Shown here piece after piece: positions 1 to 12,042 of a DNA stretch of 64,000 nucleotides. The translations under genes and the position numbers were made by a program. The stretch's first letter is position 1; every line of letters starts with the position of its first letter. The notes under the pieces were generated by a model. That model was not told the origin of the DNA. It saw only the letters and a list, made by a program, of their open reading frames with translations, and ran no database searches. The DNA is from Coriaria nepalensis. Taxonomy: Eukaryota; Streptophyta; Magnoliopsida; Cucurbitales; Coriariaceae. The stretch lies in contig CP114482.1 in NCBI GenBank assembly GCA_027186245.1, positions 2,051,001 to 2,115,000 of the forward strand. Direction: 5' to 3'.

Positions 1-77
1 TTATAATTTGGGATGGTAAGCTTAGACTTTACAGTCTTTCAAATGTCAATCCAATGTGGGCATCCTGTTTTAACCCC

Positions 78-78
<1 letters not shown>

Positions 79-110
<32 letters not shown>
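79..110. repeat. Poly-C homopolymer tract (32 C)
   Basis: Thirty-two consecutive C follow a short CCCCA run, inside the intron before the first visible BTAF1 exon. The opposite strand is poly-G. Tracts this pure are unstable and error-prone in sequencing, so the length is uncertain. Confidence 0.95.
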
Positions 111-113
<3 letters not shown>

Positions 114-595
114 CTTCTCCCTCATTTTCTTAGTTGGTATAACAACTGTTATTTCATCTTTACTTTTGCAGTTCCAATCTACTTATGGAAAACCACTGCT
201 ATCAGCTAGGGATTCTAAGTGCTCCACCAGGGATGCTGAAGCTGGTGTACTTGCCATGGAAGCACTACATAAGCAGGTTCTCTCATTTCTCTGTCTCTTT
301 CTTGTATCAACGCATATTAAATAGTTTCCCTTATAATTTGAGAATTTTGCTTTATAGGTCATGCCATTCCTTCTCCGTCGAACGAAAGATGAAGTCCTAT
401 CTGATCTTCCAAAGAAAATCATTCAGGACAGATACTGTGACTTAAGCCCTTTACAAGTAAAGCTCTATGAACAGTTTTCTGGTTCACATGTCAGGCAAGA
501 GATCTCAGGTATTGTAAAATCAGATGACAGAACAGAAACGGGACAAGGAAACAGTGTTTCACCCAAGGCATCATCACATGTTTTCCAGGTATTAT

Positions 596-600
596 AGTTG
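596..600. repeat. Target-site duplication, left copy (AGTTG)
   Basis: AGTTG directly precedes the TG of the 5' LTR and recurs directly after the CA of the 3' LTR at 5579-5583. A 5-bp duplication is the normal copia integrase footprint. It fixes the insertion point 12 bp after the last base of exon 358-588. Confidence 0.95.
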
Positions 601-821
601 TGTAGAAAAGGAAAGAAATATATGTAATTATAGAGGACCGTTAGCTGTAAATGAAAATCAGTCAATGGTGTAAATTAGGAAGTTACTAGTATAGCTAGAT
701 AGCTAATTTTAGGTTAGTTTCCTATTTTCTTTAGTTTCCTATTTTTTGTGTTTTCTCCTCTATAAGAGGAATCAGGGTGCCTCTATTCAATAAAAATGAA
801 AAACAATTAGAAAAGTTTTCA
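601..821 (+). repeat. 5' LTR of the copia element
   Basis: It begins TGTAGAAAAG and ends AAAAGTTTTCA, the TG..CA pattern. A TATA-like CTCTATAAGAGG lies at about 758-769 and an AATAAA-type signal near 790, so promoter and poly(A) signal are both present. It appears identical over its length to 5358-5578. Confidence 0.97.
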
Positions 822-833
822 TGGTATCAGAGC
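822..833 (+). other. Primer-binding site (initiator tRNA-Met type)
   Basis: TGGTATCAGAGC starts directly after the 5' LTR. This is the standard plant copia primer site, complementary to the 3' end of initiator tRNA-Met. Confidence 0.93.
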
Positions 834-885
834 CAAACTGAAAAAAAAAAAAACTGAAAAATTTTCTCTTCTGCCCAAACCAATC

Positions 886-3800
886 ATGTCTAAGATTGTC
901 TCAAACCTGCCTCTTACAACCAGTCCTCCAACACAAACTCCCAATACTGATACTCATCCAATCCAAGTTACCACTATTCGCCTTAATGGTGACAACTATT
1001 TACGGTGGTCTCAATCAGTTCGGATGTATATTAGAGGGAGAGGGAAGATTGGATACCTGACTGGAGACAAGAAGGCACCAGCAATAGAGGATCCAATGTA
1101 TGCAACCTGGGATGCAGAAAATTCGATGGTAATGACTTGGCTAGTGAACTCTATGGATGAGGACATTAGTTCGAATTATATGTGTTACTCCACAGCCAAG
1201 GAACTCTCGGACAACGTGAATCAAATGTACTCTGACTTGGGAAATCAGTCTCAAGTCTATGAATTGACTCTAAAACTTGGTGAAATCCAGCAAGGACAAG
1301 ACTCGGTAACCAAGTATTTCAATTCATTAAAACGTCTCTGGCAAGATTTGGATCTGTTCAATGATTATGAATGGAAATCCATAGAAGATGCAAAATATTA
1401 CAACTGCATTGTTGAGGCTTCTCGCATTTACAAGTTTCTTGCGGGACTCAATGTTGAGTTTGATGAGGTTCGAGGACGAATCATTGGCAGGACGCCACTT
1501 CCTCCAATTGGCGAGGTGTTTGCTGAGGTTCGAAGAGAAGAAAGCCGCAGACATGTCATGCTAGGAAAAAAGGCAACTAACGAGCCTGGTGAAAGTTCTG
1601 CTCTTCTTAGTGTCGAGGCTACTGCTAACAAAACATCCAGATTTCAGCAAAAACCTGAAGAGAAGCCACGGGTATGGTGTGACTATTGCAACAAACCACG
1701 TCATACCCGAGAAACATGCTGGAAAATCCATGGAAAGATGTCAAATTGGAAAAACAGCAAGCCTGGTGATAAAAATACCCGGTTCATTCCTACGGCAAAT
1801 GAAGCCGAGACAAATCCCTTCACCAAGGAGCAGATGGATCATCTTCTAAAACTGTTAAAACCCATGGTATCACCAAGTAGTATTCCTACTGTTTCTCTTG
1901 CACAAACAGGTATCACACCTAATGCTCTCTCTTCTTGTTCATATCATGCTCCTTGGATCATAGATTCAGGAGCTTCTTATCATATGACCAATTTTTCAAA
2001 TTTGTTTCTACACTTCCCCTCACCATGTTCTGGCCTTGACAAAATAAGAATTGCAGATGGCACTTTCTCACCAATAGCAGGGAAAGGTTTGATTAAATTA
2101 TCTGAAAAATTAAACCTTAACTCTGTTCTCCATGTTCCCAAGTTAGCTTGTAATCTTTTATCTGTGAGTAAAATAACTAAAGACTCTAATTGCCGAGTGA
2201 TTTTTTGTGATTCTTATTGTGAATTTCAGGACCAGACCTCGGGGAAGAAGATTGGCAGTGCTAAGTTGATTAGTGGCCTTTACTACTTTGATGATGATTT
2301 CTTAGGGAATAAAAAAGCTCAGGGCCTTAGTAGTGTTAGTTCTAATTCCGCTTATGAACAAATAATGCTCTGGCATGAAAGGCTGGGACATCCTAGCTTT
2401 CCTTATCTTAAACATTTGTTTCCTACTTTATTTAAAGGTTTGGATTTTTCATCATTCTATTGTGAAAGTTGTTGCTTATCTAAGAGTCACCGTACCACTT
2501 ATTTGCCAAAAACTTATGTACCTTCAAAACCATTTTATTTAATCTATAGTGATGTTTGGGGACCTTCAAGAGTAACCACTATTTCAAAGAAAAAATGGTT
2601 TGTCACATTCATAGATGATCACACTTGTTTATGTTGGGTTTACTTAATGAGTGAAAAATCCGAAGTTGAAAAAATATTTAAAGATTTTTACACAATGGTT
2701 GAAACTCAATTTCAAAAGAAAATTAGAATTCTTCACAGTGATAATGGAACTGAGTACTATAAAGGTATTTTGGAAAAATTTTTGAAAGAAAAAGGTATTC
2801 ATCACCGGTCTACTTGTGTAGATACTCCTCAGCAAAATGGGATTGCTGAAAGAAAAAATAAACATTTACTTGAAGTAACACGTGCTATAATGTTTTCGAT
2901 GAATGTTCCAAAATATCTTTGGGGAGAAGCTGTTCTAACAGCAACTTACTTAATTAATAGAATGCCTACACGTGTTTAAAAATATAGCACACCTCTAGAA
3001 TGTTTTAAAAACTGTTTTCCCTTTTCTAGAATGTACTCCGATTTACCTCTAAAGGTTTTTGGTTGTATTGTTTTTGTTCGTATACCTAATAACACTCAAT
3101 CTAAACTTGATCCAAGGGCAGAAAAATGTGTGTTCATAGGGTATGCCTCAAATAAAAAGGGATATAAGTGTTATAATCCCCAAACAGGAAAAATGTATGT
3201 CAGTATGGATGTCTCGTTTTTTGAAAATAAATCCTACTTTCACAAAAATACTATTCAGGGGGAGAATGAGGTAATGGAAGAAATTTTTTGGGATTTATCT
3301 CCTAACCCTTTACCAAAAGTAATCTTGACTGCTATACCTCATTCCTATCATCCTACCATTAATGATCTTCAAAGTCTGGAGCAATGTGATGATACTGAGA
3401 ACAATAAAGGAAGTGATGGTAATATAATGCCAAACAGTATTGTATCTAAAACAGGGGAAGAATCACTACTACAGCCGGATAAAAATGATTCTAACAATGA
3501 GCTCTTGGTTTATACCCGGAGAAAACATCATCAAAAGAGTCAAAGGCAGCAAGTTACTCTTAGTAATGATCAATCACAATCCTTGGGGACTGGCCCTGCA
3601 GTTATCACAGGTATTTCCGATCCTAACTCATCTTTAGTTCCCATCACTTTCCCTAGCAAAGAATCATCAGATCTTAATATTCCCATTGCTGTTAGAAAAG
3701 GAATCCGAAATTGCACTAGAATTCCTAGATATCCCATTGCTCAATATCTTTCATATGACAAACTTTCTCACACTCATAAGGCATTTACCTCAAAAATATC

Positions 3801-5350
3801 ATACTTGTTTGTCCCGAGAAACATTCAGGAAGCTCTTAGTGATCCAAATTGGAAATTAGCAGTGATGGAAGAGATGAATGCTCTTAGGAGAAGTGGTACT
3901 TGGGAGATAGTTGACTTGCCTAAGGAGAAGAAGATTGTAGGATGCAAATGGGTCTTTACTATGAAGTGTAAAGCAGATGGTAGCATAGAACGGTATAAGG
4001 CAAGATTAGTAGCTAAGGGGTTTACTCAAACCTATGAGATTGATTATCAGGAGACCTTTGCTCCAGTAGCCAAGATAAACTCAATCAGAATTTTACTATC
4101 TCTTGCTATAAATTTGAACTGGCCATTACATCAATTGGATGTAAAAAATGCTTTTTTAAATGGTGATCTTGAGGAAGAAGTTTTTATGAGTCTTCCACCC
4201 GGGTTTGAGAAAAATTTGGGATCAAAGAAAGTCTGTAGACTAAAGAAATCATTGTAGGGTCTCAAGCAATCCCCTAGAGCTTGGTTTGAACGATTTGGGA
4301 AATCTGTAAAGAATTGTGGGTATTGTCAAAGCCTAGCTGATCATACTATGTTCTATAAACATGGTAGAGGAGGTAGAGTTGCTATACTAATTGTTTATGT
4401 GGATGATATAGTCATGATAGGTGATGATAGTGAAGAACTAGAAAAACTGAAGAAGAGACTTGCAACCGACTTCGAGATCAAGGATTTAGGAACACTAAAA
4501 TACTTTCTTGGAATGGAGTTTGCTAGATCCAAAGCAGGTATATTTGTGAATCAACGTAAATATGTTCTTGATTTACTTAATGAAACAGGCTTGTTAGGGT
4601 GTAAACCAGCGGAAACACCTATTGAGCTCAATATCAAATTACAACATCCTAAACCTGAAGAAATTCTGAACAGAGAACAATACCAGAGACTTGTTGGCAA
4701 ACTAATTTACTTGTCGCATACTCGTCCAGACATAGCATTTGCAGTTAGCATGGTTAGTCAGTTTATGCATTTGCCCGGACAAGAACACTTCAATGCAGTC
4801 TAGAATTCTCAGGTATTTAAAGGGGACTCCTGGAAGAGGTTTGTTATTCAAGAATCATGGGCACTTGCAAGTTGAAGCCTATACTGATGCGGATTGGGCT
4901 AGAAGTGTTGTTGATAGACGATCAACTTCTGGCTATTGCACGTTTGTTGGTGGCAATCTTGTTACATGGCGAAGTAAGAAGCAGAATGTAGTGGCAAGAA
5001 GTAGCGCAGAAGCTGAGTTTCGATCAGTTGCTCATGGGATTTGTGAGGTCTTGTGGATTAAGAGACTACTGGAAGAGTTGAAAGTTTCTAATCCACTACC
5101 TATGAAAGTGTATTGTGACAATAAAGCTGCAATCTCCATTGCTCATAATCCAATACTCCATGATAGAACAAAGCATGTGGAGGTCGACAAACACTTCATC
5201 AAGGAAAAAATAGAAAAAGGGCTGATATGTATGCCCTATATTCCCACTACTCAGCAAGTTGCAGATGTGCTTACTAAGGGGCTTCCCAGTGGACAATTCA
5301 ACGAGTTAATTGGCAAGCTGGCTGTGGAGGATATCTTCCAACCAGCTTGA
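886..5350 (+). pseudogene. copia gag-pol polyprotein, broken by two stops and one frameshift
   Basis: The frame opens at ATG 886. In order it shows a gag region, a CCHC zinc knuckle (C-D-Y-C, H, C at about 1675-1720), a protease DSGA motif (about 1966), a GAG-pre-integrase region LWHERLGHPS, the integrase core with HSDNGTEY and TPQQNGIAERKN, RT with YKARLVAKGFTQ and YVDD (about 4399), then RNase H with DADWA and DNKAA. Breaks are a TAA at 2977-2979, a TAG at 4255-4257 inside RT just before GLKQSPRAWF, and a one-base loss near 4800 that moves the remainder (about 4800-5350) into another frame. The first two blocks and the RT block share one frame, so those two lesions are simple substitutions. 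This copy cannot encode its own polyprotein. Confidence 0.95.
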
Positions 5351-5357
5351 GGGGAAG
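5349..5357 (+). other. Polypurine tract
   Basis: GAGGGGAAG lies directly before the 3' LTR and directly after the end of the pol frame. This is the expected plus-strand priming site. Confidence 0.9.
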
Positions 5358-5578
5358 TGTAGAAAAGGAAAGAAATATATGTAATTATAGAGGACCGTTA
5401 GCTGTAAATGAAAATCAGTCAATGGTGTAAATTAGGAAGTTACTAGTATAGCTAGATAGCTAATTTTAGGTTAGTTTCCTATTTTCTTTAGTTTCCTATT
5501 TTTTGTGTTTTCTCCTCTATAAGAGGAATCAGGGTGCCTCTATTCAATAAAAATGAAAAACAATTAGAAAAGTTTTCA
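5358..5578 (+). repeat. 3' LTR of the copia element
   Basis: It has the same 221 bases as 601-821 on visual comparison, from TGTAGAAAAG to GTTTTCA. It is followed by the right target-site copy AGTTG. Confidence 0.97.
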
Positions 5579-5583
5579 AGTTG
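5579..5583. repeat. Target-site duplication, right copy (AGTTG)
   Basis: This matches 596-600. The intron then continues to its acceptor CCAG at 5642-5645. Confidence 0.95.
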
Positions 5584-7619
5584 TTTGTTCACCTTGACTG
5601 AATTTTGGAACTATGACCTGATTAAGGAATTGTTTCCTGGTCCAGGCACTTCAATATTTGTTAAAGCTCTGCAGTCATCCTTTGCTTGTAACTGGTGAAA
5701 AGATTTCAGATTTACTCTCATCCCTCTTCACAGAGCTCTTACCTACAAGTTCCAACATTGTTTCAGAACTTCATAAACTGCACCATTCTCCCAAATTAGT
5801 TGCTCTTCAGGAGATTCTTGAGGAGTGTGGAATCGGTATTGATTCGTCAGCTTCTGAAAGTGCTGTTAATATTGGGCAGCACAGGGTCCTAATATTTGCT
5901 CAGCATATGGTAATTTTGATCTCTATTCTATCACTTGTGTGAACAAGTAAAACACTCTATTTTGGTTGGGTATTATATAAATGACGTGTTTTGCAGGCCT
6001 TCTTGGACATTATTGAAAGGGATTTGTTTGACACCCATATGAAAAGGTTATTCCACAGTCCTCTTTTGACTCTTTGAATTGAGTATTGTTGATCTATTTG
6101 TTTTGATTTCTTTTCATCATTATCAATCAAACATCTCATATAGGTATTTGTTTGAGCAAATTTAACAAATTGAAGTCAGCATTGAGCCCTAGGTGAAAAA
6201 TACTTTTGGTTCTCATATGGTGTTCATTCATTTCCAAAGGGTGGACCTCAACTGTTTGGAATATTACATTTAGTTAAGTATTTATTTTTCCCAAAACTAA
6301 AATTCCTCTAAAATCATTATCATCTTTTTGAACCTTACTACCCCGCCCTGCATCTCCAATTTTTAGTTTTATTTTCCCATACCTTAATCCCACACGGCCA
6401 ATATTTTATTTTTTGATCATTGGATTTAGTTTAATCATCTGATGTGTTGTATGTTTAAATGATCAAAAACAATTGTATGTTTGAATATTGTGTGCTTCTT
6501 TAAGTGTTTTCTGATGGGTTCACTCTTTTTGGCAGTGTTACGTCCTTGCGCTTGGATGGATCAGTCTAGTCAGAAAAACGTTTTGAAATAGTGAAAGCCT
6601 TCAATTCTGACCCAACAATCGATGTCCTGCTCCTCACTACACATGGTAATTTCTTTTTTATTTTAGTTTACTAATCAGTCTCTATCAGTATAATACCTTA
6701 CTTGAACTGCATGTTTTTCATTTAGTTGGGGGTCTTGGTCTGAATTTAACATCAGCTGACACCATCGTTTTCATGGAGCATGACTGGAATCCAATGCGAG
6801 ATCATCAGGTAATCATAATTTGTCATGCGTTATGTGAATACTTCCCTTATCTTCTATCAAAATTTATTATCAATCCCTAAAAAATCTTACTTCTTTTTGG
6901 CATGCCTTCCCAATTATGTCGACTTATCTTCTAGGCTTTGTGTTCTATCATGAGGAGTTTGTCTGTTTTACAAGATTACTTTCTTTAGGCAATGGACAGA
7001 GCACACAGATTAGGTCAGAAAAAAGTCGTGAATGTGCATCGGCTTATAATGCGTGGCACACTGGAAGAGAAAGTTATGAGCCTTCAAAAGTTCAAAGTTT
7101 CAGTTGCAAATGCTGTCATCAATGTGGAGAATGCTAGTCTGAAAACAATGAATACTGATCAATTGCTCGATCTATTTGCATCGGCTGAAACCCAGAAAAA
7201 GGTGATAATTCAAAGACATCTTATTTATATCTCTCAGCTTCATATCCCCATGGCTTCCCAAGACATTTCTTTCCATAAAGTAATTAAAAGAACACACATT
7301 TTCTTCTCCAACTGGGTCAAGTTTGTAAACGTCATTTTGAGACTAAAATTCAGTTTGAGCTCGGAAAACCCATGTAGACTCCATTCTAGTTTACTAAAAC
7401 TTCAGTCTGAACTGTTTACTCATATTAAGGAGGTTATTGTGCATGCAGGGAGGCTCACTATCAAAAAGATCAGATAGTAGCGTTGATACAGATGGCAAAT
7501 TGATGGGTACAGGGAAGGGTTTGAAAGCAATCCTGAGCGGATTAGAGGAGCTTTGGGATCAATCACAATACACAGAAGAGTACAACCTTAACCAGTTCTT
7601 AGCAAAGCTTAACGGATAA

Positions 7620-8679
7620 AAGAAAGAATCAAATCCTTGTACAGAGCTGTGTATATACGTCCCCATTTTCTCAGACCCAAATTTTGACATTTTTAACCTC
7701 TTTTTTTTTTTTTTTTTTCCTGTTTTTGTTGATTCCTGCTCTGTTCTCCCCAAAATACCCTTCCCCCCTTTCCTGCTCTTTATGTTTTTTTTTTCTGCAG
7801 AAGGTGAGAGAGAGAAGAGAATGGGCACAGGGTAAAATCTAGGATCCCCTTTTGGGAGAGGGAAAGAGAATTTCATGTACATTCCGGATTTTTGTATATG
7901 CAATCAATCATCTTTTAGTCCATTTTGAAAAAAAAAATTACTCTTATTTGTTTTGACTGCAAAAATATTGTCCCATTATATGTTTGTTATATGAATGGTG
8001 GGCTCTTATATATATATATATATATTTTTATTTTTTTTTTATTTATTTAATTAATTAAATAATTGTAAAAATATACTATCAAACTCAAATGATAGAAAAC
8101 AATAAGGATATATGAGAACATGGTAAGAAAGATAGTTGCATTACACTTTTTGTTATAATGTCATGTCTTATATTTCATTTTTCTGTTTTAATGTATGTAT
8201 TTTATCGTTTTTTCCGTTTTAAAAAAGTAAAGTCTCGATAAATTAATAATTTTATTAAAATAATACTTCTAATTAAATTTAATGGTAAATTATTTAATAT
8301 TCGTTAGATTAATATTTTTCTTAATCCTAAGGCTATTTATTATTTTTTTGTGTATTCAAGAAAGCAAATATGGATAGACTGTTGAGTTTTAAGTTTTGAC
8401 TTTTAAATGTCATTAATAGCTATAAGCCTAGAGTTAACATAATGTACATGATGTGAAAGAGAAAAAAAAAAGGGGTTATGTTTTAGTTTATTGAACTATT
8501 TAAGGGATGTATATTTAGTTTTTAAAATATGTAGGGACTAAGTCTAAATTAATTTAAAATTTAGGGGTTAGATTTATTTTTATTTTTTAACATTTCCACA
8601 TTGAGAAACCCATTTAAAACCACCGTCGCCCTCGCCAAATAGATTTTCTCGGTCCGGTGAGAAAATTGAGTCGGCAAAT
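7620..8679. other. Intergenic: BTAF1 3' region and NBS1 upstream region
   Basis: Bases 7620-7920 are probably the BTAF1 3' UTR with pyrimidine tracts. From 7921 the DNA is AT-rich, with a (TA)n run near 8010-8025 and poly-T. No coding frame or RNA gene was recognised. The last 60 bases before ATG 8680 are GC-richer and probably hold the NBS1 5' UTR. Confidence 0.6.
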
Positions 8680-11600
8680 ATGGTGTGGGGCCTCTTTCCG
8701 GTCGACTCTCTCACAGGTGATCGACCAACTTCTTTATCTTCTATCAAGCTTAACCTTTTTTTTTCTCCCTTCCTTTTTTATTCGGCTTACTATTCAGTCT
8801 ATTCGCTTTCATGTCTGACCAGATGAAGAAAATTACTACATCTTCGCACCAGGAAAGTACACTGTAGGTCGCAAAGGTACTTCCCATAAAATTCTTACCC
8901 CCTTCTACTCCATAAATTTCAGCTTGAAACCCCGAACTAGACAACTCTATATTTCTATTCTTGATTTCAAGCAACATAAGTTCATACAAATAGGTCAATA
9001 TAGTAGATTCCTGGGTCTATATCATTTGTAGAAACTCTATGATGTTCCTTAACGACATTTTTCTTTTTGAAACTTGTTTAACATCCATTTTCTGGGTTTT
9101 GATTGAAACCTACATTACCCAATTCACACCTCTCTCTAAAAAAGGTATTGTTTCTCATAATGTAGGTTGTGATATAAATTTTAACAAAGACAAAGGTGTT
9201 TCTCGGCTCCATGCTGAAATAGTTGTAGATGCTATGGTTTTCTTGGATCCTAAACCGAATCTAAAGTCATCTGAAGTATCTTGTAATGTATGGATTCACG
9301 ATTGTTCAAAGTATGGCACACGTGTTAGTAAGAATCTCGGTTCTAAGAAGGAGAAAGTTCATGAGCTTCCAAATAAAGAAGCTTCTTTAGACGATGGAGA
9401 TTTGGTTTCATTTGGAACTGGCAATGCAAGCTATAGGTGATCTATAAGTTTCAGTTAGTGTTAATAAAAACTATTTGGTTATTTTTTATGTAGACAATTT
9501 ATATTTTTTTATTTTTATGTAAACAATTTATTATTATTATTATTTTTAAATTTTTTTTAATATTAATTTTCAGGTTTTCATTTGTGCCACTTGTATTTTG
9601 TATCTTTTGTCCGAAGCCGTTTGGAAAAGACCACCCTCTTCAATGCAACGTCGCAGCAATTGGTTAGTTAGAAAAAATACATTGCTTTTGCCTATTATCT
9701 ATATAGGCCTGGAAAATTTCTTGTTTGACTCTTTTGCTTTTTATTCTTAGTTGTTTTAAGCAATTGGGTTGCATTTAACCTTGGATTTGTATCTTTGTAG
9801 GGGCTCAGATTTCTCCAAATTTGACGGAGTGTACACATGTGCTTGTTGATGCACTCATGCCAGTAAACGAACCTATAGTTGATGCTGTTTTGGCTAAGAA
9901 AGACATTGTTCTTACTAGTTGGGTTGAGGTGGTTAATAAGAAAATAGCTTTTTACTGATCCTATTGCATCTTAATTTTTCAATCACTTTGAAATTTCATT
10001 GTGATTTATTGCACAAATTTGAAAAAAGTTTGGAAGGTTATTGTGATGAACCGGCCTTGTGTGAATTATATGAGCAAAAATCATTCGGTACTCGAAAATA
10101 GAATTATGATTATTTCTCTTAAATACATGTGAAAGATAACATGTATGCTCGTTCTCCATATTTTCCTAATTCTCCATGGTTACTAATTTTTTATCTTTTA
10201 CTTTTATGTAGCTTGTTGCAGGGAACAAAGTCCGCAATGAAATTCCTAGCTTTGGCACGTAAGTGTTATCCTTGCTCTTGAAGCTATGGGATTATATTTT
10301 TATTGTACGATTTCTCATTTATTGGCTTCCGAGAAGCTATGTATATATATATAATTTTCTTTTCTTTTACCCCTGTATTCTATATTTACACCTCTTCCTT
10401 GTTTAATCAGCTATCTCCCAACTTTGACCGTGGATGGGATATCAGTCAAACTTGTGGATCCAAAAACCCGTGAAAACTGTTTGACTGGCTATACTTTTCT
10501 GTTGGAGGAAACAAACAGGGTAAGATGTCTATGTCACTTTTTCATGAAAGTTGAGGAAAACAAATATAGTCAAACACATATAATATTTGTTATGATGCTT
10601 ACATTTTTTTTTGCGTTATTGGATGGTCACGAAATTATAATTTCAAAGGTTCTTACTATGCAAATTCTCTTAACTGAAATTGTTTCAAATTTGTTTCCAA
10701 ATAGAGATAATTGTCAAAGAATGTAACTCAATAATTTTGCGACAGTACAAGTTTGGGGATAGGTTGCAGTTACTACTCCAGCTTGTCGGTGCAAAGAGTT
10801 TCTCCATTGAAGATTTTTATTCAGATAGCCAAGTATGAAACTTCACTTTTTTCCAAGTTACTCTCCCTGTCTCTTTGCTAAAATCTTGTAAGTGAATAAT
10901 TTTCTGAAAGGACTTCACTAGTGGAGAAAAAGACTGTATAATCGGCCTTATCCCTGGAGGAGCAGTAGAGAAGTCGTCCAAATTTTGTCATAAGCTCGAA
11001 TCATATACTATGCTGAATGAGGTGGATCTGATATGTGCTGTTTTAAGCGGAAAACTCGATCCCTCTAAGTTGACCCCACCATGTGGTTAGTATAATCATC
11101 TTATAATAATAATTTCATGTAACAAAAAAATTAATCGAAAGCTCGTCTTCTTCTTCTTCTGCTGCTGCTGCTTCTGCAGTAGTTGTTTCTCCTTCATGCT
11201 CTTCAGACGAGACAATGGTAGCAGAATCGGACCTTGAAGCAGACATAGCTAATGAAGAATGTTCGAGCAAACCCAAAGTAACTAGTGTCCCTGTTTCTAC
11301 TAAAACAGAAGATTGTCTTGTTATAAAAAACTGCAGGGATAATGATGGTATCAAAGTAAGTATAGAGAAGTCTGATGAGCCTGAAAGTGCGAACACAGAC
11401 ATTATTTACAGTCAAGACTTAATCGTGCGACATTTAGTGAAACCATCTACTCCATTTCGTGCCGAAAATAATGATGATGTAGTAAACTTCAAACGCTTCA
11501 GAAAGGTTTGGCTTATGTATTTATTTATTTTTATTATTTATTTTTTTCTGTTATTTTTTGTATATCAAAATAAATCTATTTTCTGGGAAATTGATTGCAG

Positions 11601-12042
11601 GGAAATACTCTATCGGGTAATAGCTTTTGCAGTCTAATTCCATTTTCAAAGTATCCATACAAGTAAGATCATATAGTTATTTGCGTATTTATGATTTTTT
11701 ATGACTTGAACTTGGAATATTACCTGGAATTTCTTAATCCTTTTATCCCCATTTGGTATGTAATGTTAGGTCTGACTATGGGAGTGAGGAAATGGCGGAG
11801 TCTTATAGAGAAGAGAAAAGGCAAAAGCAAAATGAAGCTGTTGCAGAAGATTTATTCAACAATGAGAAGGTTAGAAAATGCAATACCCACCTTTTATTTA
11901 GCTTTGCAAGAATTGGAACCCATTTATACACTAAAAAATGACAAGTGCTTTCTCCCTCTCTCTCTCTCTCTCTTTTTATCATTTCAAGGGCCGGCGCCGT
12001 GGACTAGGAGGATCCATTCAACAGCTCTTTTCTCGAGCCTAA
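8680..12042 (+). CDS. NBS1: NBS1 (nibrin) homologue, MRN complex subunit
   Basis: NBS1 is the nuclear partner of MRE11 and RAD50 in double-strand-break sensing and ATM activation. Thirteen exons join in phase to 512 residues, close to the Arabidopsis protein: 8680-8716, 8823-8876, 9166-9436, 9574-9662, 9801-9928, 10212-10258, 10411-10519, 10746-10832, 10911-11085, 11180-11505, 11601-11662, 11770-11869, 11989-12042. An N-terminal FHA domain shows YTVGRKG (R29), GVSRLHAEI (S43, H46) and KYGTRV. A BRCT-like region follows (AQISPNLTECTHVLVD ... DIVLTSWVE). The middle is acidic and low-complexity. Near the C-terminus EAVAEDLFNNEKGRRRG resembles the acidic-DLF-basic ATM-binding motif of animal NBS1 (inference). 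ATG 8680 is chosen because MVWGLFPV leads straight into the FHA fold. The 11180 exon start follows a TTC/TGC-rich tract where an alternative acceptor is possible. Confidence 0.92.

Larger units (their letters stand above)
601..5578 (+). mobile_element. Full-length Ty1/copia LTR retrotransposon inserted in a BTAF1 intron
   Basis: A complete element of 4,978 bp: 5' LTR 601-821, primer site from 822, gag-pol 886-5350, polypurine tract, and 3' LTR 5358-5578, flanked by AGTTG duplications. Domain order gag, protease, integrase, reverse transcriptase, RNase H is that of copia (integrase before RT). It lies in the same orientation as the host gene, so its LTR poly(A) signal could end BTAF1 transcripts early. 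By eye the two 221-bp LTRs are identical, implying a very recent insertion, yet the coding region has two nonsense codons and one frameshift. The insertion therefore most likely needed enzymes from an intact relative. Confidence 0.97.
172..7619 (+). pseudogene. BTAF1: BTAF1/MOT1 TBP-associated Snf2 ATPase, 3' part, with in-frame stop and copia insertion
   Basis: BTAF1/Mot1 is a nuclear Snf2-family ATPase that strips TBP from DNA; the Arabidopsis gene is also called RGD3. Only the last exons are here; the 5' part lies before base 1. Exons read: 172-276, 358-588, 5646-5909, 5997-6046, 6536-6645, 6726-6808, 6989-7201, 7449-7619, all with GT..AG borders and matching phases. Recognisable pieces are MPFLLRRTKDEVLSDLP, LKLCSHPLL, the helicase C-terminal motifs GGLGLNLTSADT and DWNPMRDHQAMDRAHRLGQ, and the plant BTAF1 tail ending QYTEEYNLNQFLAKLNG. 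A TAG at 6567-6569 interrupts the exon after LRLDGSV, just before EKRFEIVKAFNSDP. No alternative splice site restores the frame, because the exon is 110 nt and the only nearby AG shifts phase. The 589-5645 intron holds a complete copia element. Family identity is near certain. The broken state rests on one base and could be a rare allele or base error. Confidence 0.8.

Noticed and set aside
13..324. 103-residue ORF with a poly-proline run
   Set aside because: It translates the poly-C intron tract and crosses a splice acceptor.
9039..9440. ATG 9039 as a start of NBS1
   Set aside because: The segment up to 9165 is intron. Two upstream exons from ATG 8680 complete the FHA domain in phase.
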